From Olsenella massiliensis (GTDB lineage: Bacteria; Actinomycetota; Coriobacteriia; Coriobacteriales; Atopobiaceae): a stretch of DNA of 64,000 bases. Below, piece by piece: positions 59,155 to 64,000 of the stretch; position 1 is the stretch's first letter; every line of letters begins with the position of its first letter. The notes under the pieces are model-generated. The model saw nothing but the letters and a program-made list of their open reading frames with translations. It was not told the DNA's origin and did no database searches. The stretch spans positions 124,001 to 188,000 of the forward strand of contig NZ_LN898211.1 of assembly GCF_001457795.1 (NCBI RefSeq), in the 5' to 3' direction. The position numbers were made by a program, and so were the translations under genes.

Positions 59155-59236
59155 CCTCACCTGCCGCCGGCGCCGGCTCGCCGTCTTGGCGGCCCCCGCC
59201 TGCCCGTCACCCACGTTTGCGAGAAAGGACTCACTC

Positions 59237-60733
59237 ATGCTCAAGGTCAGGAAGTATCAGTTCTGGTTCTGCCCCTGCACCCAGGACCTGTACGGCGACG
59301 AGGTGCTCGCCCACGTGTCTGCCCATGCCGCCGAGGTCGTGGCGGCCCTCAACGCGTCCGAGGCCATCCCTTACGAGGTCGTCCTCAAGCCCAACCTGCT
59401 CACCGACGACGTCATCACGGCCACCTTCGCCGCCGCCGACGCCGACCCCGACTGCGCCGGCATCATCACCTGGGCGCACACCTTCTCGCCCTCAAAGTCC
59501 TACATTCACGGTCTGCGGCGGCTCGAGAAGCCCCTCTGCCAGTTTGCGACGCAGTACAACGAGGAGATTCCGTACGACGCCATCGACATGGACTTCATGA
59601 ACGAGAACCAGGCGGCCCACGGCGAGCGCGAGCTGGGGCACATCTTCGCGCGCATGCGCTGGACGCATAAGGTGGTGTTTGGCCACTGGAAGGACGAGGA
59701 GGTCCGTGCCGAGCTGGGTGCCTGGCAGCGCGTGGCCGTTGGCGTCGTGGAGAGCGCGAACATCCGCGTGGCTCGCTTTGCCGACACCATGCGCAACGTC
59801 GCCGTCACCGACGGAGACAAGGTCGAGGCGCAGATCAAGTTCGGCTGGGTCGTCGACGCCTGGCCCGTCAACGAGCTCGCCCCCTACGTGGAGGGCGTCG
59901 CCGCCGCCGACGTCAAGGCGCTTACCGACGAATACTACGACACGTACGAGGTCATTCTGGACGGGCGCGACCCTGAGGAGTTCCGTCGTCATGTCGAGGT
60001 CCAGGCGGCGCAGGAGATCGGCATCGAGCGCTTCCTGGACGAGCACGGCTACAATGCCTTCTCGGACCACTTTGGCGACCTGGGTGGCCTCAGGCAGCTC
60101 CCGAGCCTTGCCGTCCAGCGCCTCATGCAGAAGGGCTACGGCTTTGGCCCCGAGGGAGACTGGAAGACGCCCGCCATGGTGCGCCTGATGAAGGTCATGA
60201 CCGCCGGTATGAAGGGCGCACGGGGCTCCGCCATGATGGAGGACTACACCTACAACCTCGTGCCGGGCAAGGAGGGCATCCTCGAAAGCCACATGGCCGA
60301 GGTCGACCCCTCCGTGGCCGACGGCCGCATCGCCATGCGCGCCACACCGCTCTCCATGGGCGAGCGCGAGGACCCCGCGCGTCTTATCTTCACGGGCAAG
60401 ACGGGTCCCGCCATCGCCACCTCCCTCATCGACCTGGGCAACCGCTTCCGCCTGATAATCCAGGACGTGGACTGCAAGAAGGTCGAGAAGCCCATGCCGC
60501 TGCTGCCCACTGGCACCCTCTTCTGGACCCCGCGCCCCAACCTCAAGCTGGGGACCACCGCCTGGATCTATGCCGGTGGAGCGCACCACACGGCCATGTC
60601 GTTTGACCTCACGGCCGACCAGATGGTCGATTGGGCCGACGCCATGGGCATCGAGTCGGTGGTCATCGACGCCGACACCAGACTTCGCGACTTCCAGCAG
60701 GCGCTCAAGCTCGGTGAGGTGTACTACCGCTAG
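59237..60733 (+). CDS. araA: L-arabinose isomerase
   Basis: 498 residues, exactly the family length: WFCPCTQDLYGDEVLAHV, PYDAIDMDFMNENQAAHGERE, the metal-ligand glutamates in GSAMMEDYTYNLVPGKE and SHMAEVDP, and the ligand His in GGAHHTAMSFDL. It converts L-arabinose to L-ribulose. The ATG follows GAGAAAGGACTCACTC. It names the substrate of the ABC operon before it. No araD is in the window. Confidence 0.94.
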   Translation: MLKVRKYQFWFCPCTQDLYGDEVLAHVSAHAAEVVAALNASEAIPYEVVLKPNLLTDDVITATFAAADADPDCAGIITWAHTFSPSKSYIHGLRRLEKPLCQFATQYNEEIPYDAIDMDFMNENQAAHGERELGHIFARMRWTHKVVFGHWKDEEVRAELGAWQRVAVGVVESANIRVARFADTMRNVAVTDGDKVEAQIKFGWVVDAWPVNELAPYVEGVAAADVKALTDEYYDTYEVILDGRDPEEFRRHVEVQAAQEIGIERFLDEHGYNAFSDHFGDLGGLRQLPSLAVQRLMQKGYGFGPEGDWKTPAMVRLMKVMTAGMKGARGSAMMEDYTYNLVPGKEGILESHMAEVDPSVADGRIAMRATPLSMGEREDPARLIFTGKTGPAIATSLIDLGNRFRLIIQDVDCKKVEKPMPLLPTGTLFWTPRPNLKLGTTAWIYAGGAHHTAMSFDLTADQMVDWADAMGIESVVIDADTRLRDFQQALKLGEVYYR

Positions 60734-60821
60734 GCCGTCGCGCGGCCTGGGCGACCGGCCGCCCCGCACGTCCGCCGGGGCGGCCGGCATCCCTGTTCAT
60801 GACGAGAGCTTGGAGACGGCA

Positions 60822-62438
60822 ATGAGAACGGTTGAGAAGGCACGCCCGGACGCGGTCCGCGACATTGAGGGGGGCACCACGACCCTGGGCATTGAGTACG
60901 GGTCGACGCGCATCAAGGCCGTTCTCGACGACGCCGACGACAGGCCCATCGCCGTCGGCACCTTCGACTGGGAGAACAGCTTTGAGGGAGGCTACTGGAC
61001 CTATCCCCAGGAGCAGCTCGTCGCGGGCATCCAGGCCGCCTACGCGGCGCTGAAGGATGACGTCAAGGCGCGCTACGGCGTCACCCTGCGCAGGCTGGGC
61101 GCCCTGGGCGTCTCTGCCATGATGCACGGCTACCTGCCCTTTGACGTCGAGGGCAGGCTGCTGGTGCCGTTTCGCACCTGGCGCAACACGACCACGACCG
61201 CGGCCGCCCGCGAGCTCACCGAGCTGCTGCGCTTTCACGTTCCCGAGCGCTGGAGCATCTCTCACCTGTATCAGGCCGTCCTCGACGGCGAGGAGCACGT
61301 TGCGCGCATCGCCTCGTTCACGACGCTCGCCGGCTACGCCCACCGGCTGCTCACGGGCGAGAGCTGCCTCTCGGTGGGTGACGCCTCGGGCATGTTCCCC
61401 ATCGACTCCACGACGCGCGACTATGACCGCGCCATGCTCGACCTCGTGGATGCCCGCCTGGCCGAGAGGGGCGTGTCCCTCAGGGTCGAGGACCTCCTGC
61501 CCCGCGTCAAGGTCGCGGGCGAGTGCGCCGGCCATCTCACGCCCGAGGGCGCGCGCCTCCTTGACCCCGCGGGCGACCTTGAGCCGGGGTGCCCGCTCTG
61601 CCCGCCCGAGGGCGACGCCGGCACGGGCATGATCGCCACGAACTCGGTGGCCCCGCGCACCGGCAACGTGAGCGCCGGGACCTCGGTCTTCTCGATGGTG
61701 GTGCTGGAGCGTCCTCTCAGAGATGCCACGTCGCCCCTCGTCGACCTCGTGACCACGCCGGTCGGCGACGCGGTGGCCATGGTCCACTGCAACAACTGCA
61801 CCTCGGACATCAACGCCTGGGTCGGCCTGCTCATGGAGTTTGCCGAGCTCATGGGTGTGCCCGTGGACGCGCCCGAGGCCTTCTCCCGCCTGTTTGGCGT
61901 CGCCCTCGCGGGTGACAAGGACGCCGGGGGGCTCGTGTCGCTGCCCTTCGTCTCGGGCGAGACGGTCATGGGCGTCCAGACGGGCCGTCCCCTGCTGGTG
62001 CGCGAGCAGGCCGCGCGACTCTCGCTGGCAAACTTCATGCGCATGAACGTCATGTCGGCCTTTGGGGCCCTGGCGGCGGGCAACGAGGCGCTGAGGGCGG
62101 AGGGCGTCAGGATCGACAAGCTCTACGCTCACGGCGGCATCTTCAAGACCCCGGGCGTTGCCCAGGGCATCCTCGCCGCCGCGCTCGAGGCCCCCGTCAC
62201 CGTCATGGACACGGCGGGGGAGGGCGGCGCCTGGGGCCAGGCGGTGGCCGCCTCCTACATGCTCAACCGCGGGGAGCGCGAGACGCTTGCCGAGTTCCTC
62301 TCGCGACGCGTCTTCTCCGGCGTGGGGTCCAGCACCGTCGAGCCGGACGCCGCCGACGTCGAGGGCTTCAGGTCCTACCTCGCCCGCTTCAAGGCGGCCA
62401 ACCGGGCGGAGCTGACGCTTGAGGGTCGCCAGGGCTAG
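60822..62438 (+). CDS. FGGY-family carbohydrate kinase, probable L-ribulokinase
   Basis: 538 residues with the FGGY N-terminal ATP fold (TTTLGIEYGSTRIKAVL), SAMMHGYLPFD, GNVSAGTSVFSMVV, and AHGGIFKTPGVAQGILA near the C-terminal ATP site. It is not the classical AraB sequence, but its place after araA makes L-ribulose the obvious substrate. Start at 60822 follows TTGGAGACGGCA. Alternative kinases for xylulose or another pentulose are possible. Confidence 0.85.
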   Translation: MRTVEKARPDAVRDIEGGTTTLGIEYGSTRIKAVLDDADDRPIAVGTFDWENSFEGGYWTYPQEQLVAGIQAAYAALKDDVKARYGVTLRRLGALGVSAMMHGYLPFDVEGRLLVPFRTWRNTTTTAAARELTELLRFHVPERWSISHLYQAVLDGEEHVARIASFTTLAGYAHRLLTGESCLSVGDASGMFPIDSTTRDYDRAMLDLVDARLAERGVSLRVEDLLPRVKVAGECAGHLTPEGARLLDPAGDLEPGCPLCPPEGDAGTGMIATNSVAPRTGNVSAGTSVFSMVVLERPLRDATSPLVDLVTTPVGDAVAMVHCNNCTSDINAWVGLLMEFAELMGVPVDAPEAFSRLFGVALAGDKDAGGLVSLPFVSGETVMGVQTGRPLLVREQAARLSLANFMRMNVMSAFGALAAGNEALRAEGVRIDKLYAHGGIFKTPGVAQGILAAALEAPVTVMDTAGEGGAWGQAVAASYMLNRGERETLAEFLSRRVFSGVGSSTVEPDAADVEGFRSYLARFKAANRAELTLEGRQG

Positions 62439-62592
62439 GGCGTCCCTGGGAGACCTGCGGTTCCGAACGGCGACGGGCGCCGTGCGGCCGCGGTGGCGCC
62501 CCGTGCGCGCCATGGGAGCGGCGTCCGGTTTGTCACGACGCGCCGCCAGATGGTTAGGTATGCTGTTCATACGGGCGTGGGAAGGAAACGTG

Positions 62593-63600
62593 ATGAGGAA
62601 CGTCGGGGTCAGAGAGATCAGCCGGCAAACGGGCTTCTCTCCCGCGACCGTGTCCAACGCCCTCAATCACAAGCGCGGCGTCAACGCCGCGACTGCGGCG
62701 ACGATCTTTCGCACGGCGCGCGAGCTGGGCCTAGGCAGGCACGACCACATCAGCAGCATCAACTTCGTCATGGCCCGCAAGACGGGCGACGTCTTGGACG
62801 AGGGCACCTTCCACACGGGCGTCATCAACGGCATCGCCGCCAAGGCGCAGGCGGAATGCCTCCAGGCGTCCATCACCACGTTGGAGCTCTCCGACCGCGT
62901 CGCCGCCGCCGCCCAGGTGGCCGACATCATCGGCGACATCACCACGGGCGTCATCCTCTTGGGCACCGAGATGCGCGAGGAGGACTACGACCTCTTCAAG
63001 AACCCCACGTCACCGCTGGTGGTCGTGGACGGGACGAGCGACCGGATTCCCTTTGACTCCATCGTGATGTCAAACGAGACCTCCTCGTACCGGGCCATCC
63101 GTCACCTCATCGACAACGGGCATCGCGAGATCGGCTACATCGCCGGCTCATATCGCATCCGGAACTTTCCTCTGCGCGAACGGGGATGGCGGCGGGCCAT
63201 GCGTGAGGCGGGCTTGCCCATTCGGCCGGAGTTTCGCGTGGAGGTGGGCACCAAGGTGAGCACCTCGTACGAGGGCATGCGCGCCTGGCTCAGGACCAAC
63301 CCCAAGCTGCCCACGGCCTTCTTCGCCGAAAACGACATCATGGCGTTTGGCTGCATGCGCGCGTTTGCCGAGCATGGCATCGCCATACCCGACGACGTGT
63401 CGCTCGTCGGCTTTGACGACCTCTCGTTTGCCACCACCGCCATCCCGCCCCTGACGACGATGCACGTTCCCAACCAGGAGATGGGGGCGATGGCGGTGCA
63501 GCGCCTCCTCGACGCGGCCAGCAAACCCAGCGCGTACTCGCACGTGCTGCACATAGGCACGACGCTCATCGAGCGTCAGAGCGTCAAGCGGCTGGGGTAG
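62593..63600 (+). CDS. LacI-family transcriptional regulator
   Basis: 335 residues: N-terminal HTH VGVREISRQTGFSPATVSNAL, hinge, and a C-terminal sugar-binding domain (AAFFAENDIMAFGCMRAF-like, DDVSLVGFDDLSFATTAIPPL). The ATG follows GGGAAGGAAACGTG. It most likely represses the ABC-araA-kinase operon through the AACGTT sites at 54077-54094. It ends facing a second LacI-type gene. Confidence 0.92.
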   Translation: MRNVGVREISRQTGFSPATVSNALNHKRGVNAATAATIFRTARELGLGRHDHISSINFVMARKTGDVLDEGTFHTGVINGIAAKAQAECLQASITTLELSDRVAAAAQVADIIGDITTGVILLGTEMREEDYDLFKNPTSPLVVVDGTSDRIPFDSIVMSNETSSYRAIRHLIDNGHREIGYIAGSYRIRNFPLRERGWRRAMREAGLPIRPEFRVEVGTKVSTSYEGMRAWLRTNPKLPTAFFAENDIMAFGCMRAFAEHGIAIPDDVSLVGFDDLSFATTAIPPLTTMHVPNQEMGAMAVQRLLDAASKPSAYSHVLHIGTTLIERQSVKRLG

Positions 63601-63619
63601 GGCGGTGTCCTGACCGTCG

Positions 63620-64000
63620 TCAGCACCTGCGCGGCGGGGCGACCGATGACTTTTCCACAAGTCGAGGCTCAAGGATGCGCTCGATGGCGCACGCGGGGCC
63701 GCCGTCCTCCTTGAGCCGTCCCAGCATGACGGCAAAGGCCTCGTCGGAGAGCTCGGCCACGTTCTGCTCGATGGACGTGAGCGCGGGCTCAAAGAGGGCG
63801 TCGGCCGCCGAGTTGTCGTAGCTCACGACGGAGCAGTCGTGCGGCACGCGCAGGCCGCAGGCATACAGGCGCTTGAGCAGTCCCAGGGCTATGTTGTCCG
63901 AGCTGGCAAACACGGCCGTCACGTCGCTTCCCACCAGCCTTCGCGCGGCGCGAAACGCGTCGTCTATGTAGTAGTCGGTCTGGAGCTCCAGGGTAAGGTC
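63620..64000 (-). CDS. LacI/GalR-type regulator, C-terminal part (5' end beyond the window)
   Basis: Open to the right edge on the minus strand: LTLELQTDYYIDDAFRAARRL, then TAVFASSDNIALGLLKRLYA, CGLRVPHDCSVVSYDNSAAD, the typical substrate-binding domain end of LacI-family proteins. The N-terminal DNA-binding part is outside. Convergent with the LacI gene at 62593. It probably controls genes to the right. Confidence 0.85.
   Translation of the reverse strand, partial: DLTLELQTDYYIDDAFRAARRLVGSDVTAVFASSDNIALGLLKRLYACGLRVPHDCSVVSYDNSAADALFEPALTSIEQNVAELSDEAFAVMLGRLKEDGGPACAIERILEPRLVEKSSVAPPRRC

Noticed and set aside
60705-62666. 653-codon minus-strand frame opposite the FGGY kinase
   Set aside because: Shadow frame with no motif; the plus-strand kinase motifs are intact.

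Overview
The window is high-GC, densely packed bacterial DNA rich in PTS permeases. It carries a glycyl radical enzyme with its activase and has no respiratory genes. The initiator tRNA is of actinobacterial type. This points to a strict or facultative anaerobic actinobacterium; the gene content fits gut or oral Coriobacteriia (Olsenella/Atopobium-like). That placement is inference from gene content, not a database match.

Layout. (1) 0.3-16 kb is one long plus-strand branched-chain amino acid supercluster: leuA, ilvB, ilvN, ilvC, a second ilvB, ilvA, ilvD, a DUF815 AAA+ ATPase, leuC, leuD and leuB. A ribulose-monophosphate pair (hexulose-6-phosphate synthase and isomerase) and the C-terminal relic of a mannitol-1-phosphate dehydrogenase lie between leuC and leuD. 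(2) 16-24.3 kb is mixed housekeeping and defence: a tyrosine phosphatase, plsY, tRNA-fMet with promoter and terminator, an Abi_2 (AbiF/AbiD-like) HEPN gene preceded by a structured leader RNA, cysE, and a convergent pair of a DUF438/hemerythrin/PAS protein and a Crp/Fnr regulator. (3) 24.8-30.1 kb holds a phosphatase fused to a glucose-type EIIA domain that has lost its phospho-histidine, followed by a four-gene mannose-family PTS. (4) 30.3-42.4 kb looks like a coordinated sugar-analogue island: a DeoR regulator, a TPR protein, a DUF4037 protein, a second mannose-family PTS with DUF956, then divergently DUF4125 plus a glycyl-radical activase, and the glycyl radical enzyme plus a fructose-6-phosphate aldolase. 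A shared motif, TTAYGAACGAAAY, recurs at the promoters. Glycyl radical enzyme plus aldolase plus PTS matches the reported radical 'anhydroglycolysis' of 1,5-anhydrohexitol phosphates. (5) 42.4-54 kb is sugar-acid metabolism: an RpiR regulator, gnd, an AT-richer and probably acquired ascorbate-type PTS with a phosphotriesterase-family enzyme, a 2-hydroxyacid dehydrogenase, a broken HAD gene, KDPG aldolase, an iron-type alcohol dehydrogenase, a HAD-SAF fusion and a UxaA-type dehydratase. (6) 54-64 kb is an L-arabinose-type locus: sugar-binding lipoprotein, permease, ATPase, permease, L-arabinose isomerase, FGGY kinase, LacI regulator, and a second LacI-type gene cut by the right edge.

The candidates most likely to be new biology are the TPR/DUF4037/DUF4125 module tied by shared operators to the glycyl radical enzyme, the phosphatase-pseudo-EIIA fusion, the Abi_2 gene with its structured leader RNA, and the HAD-SAF fusion that appears to supply the small domain of a sugar-acid dehydratase. 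Two copies of a long palindromic repeat (24.4 and 36.9 kb) are also notable. No CRISPR array, intact insertion sequence, prophage or rRNA gene was seen.
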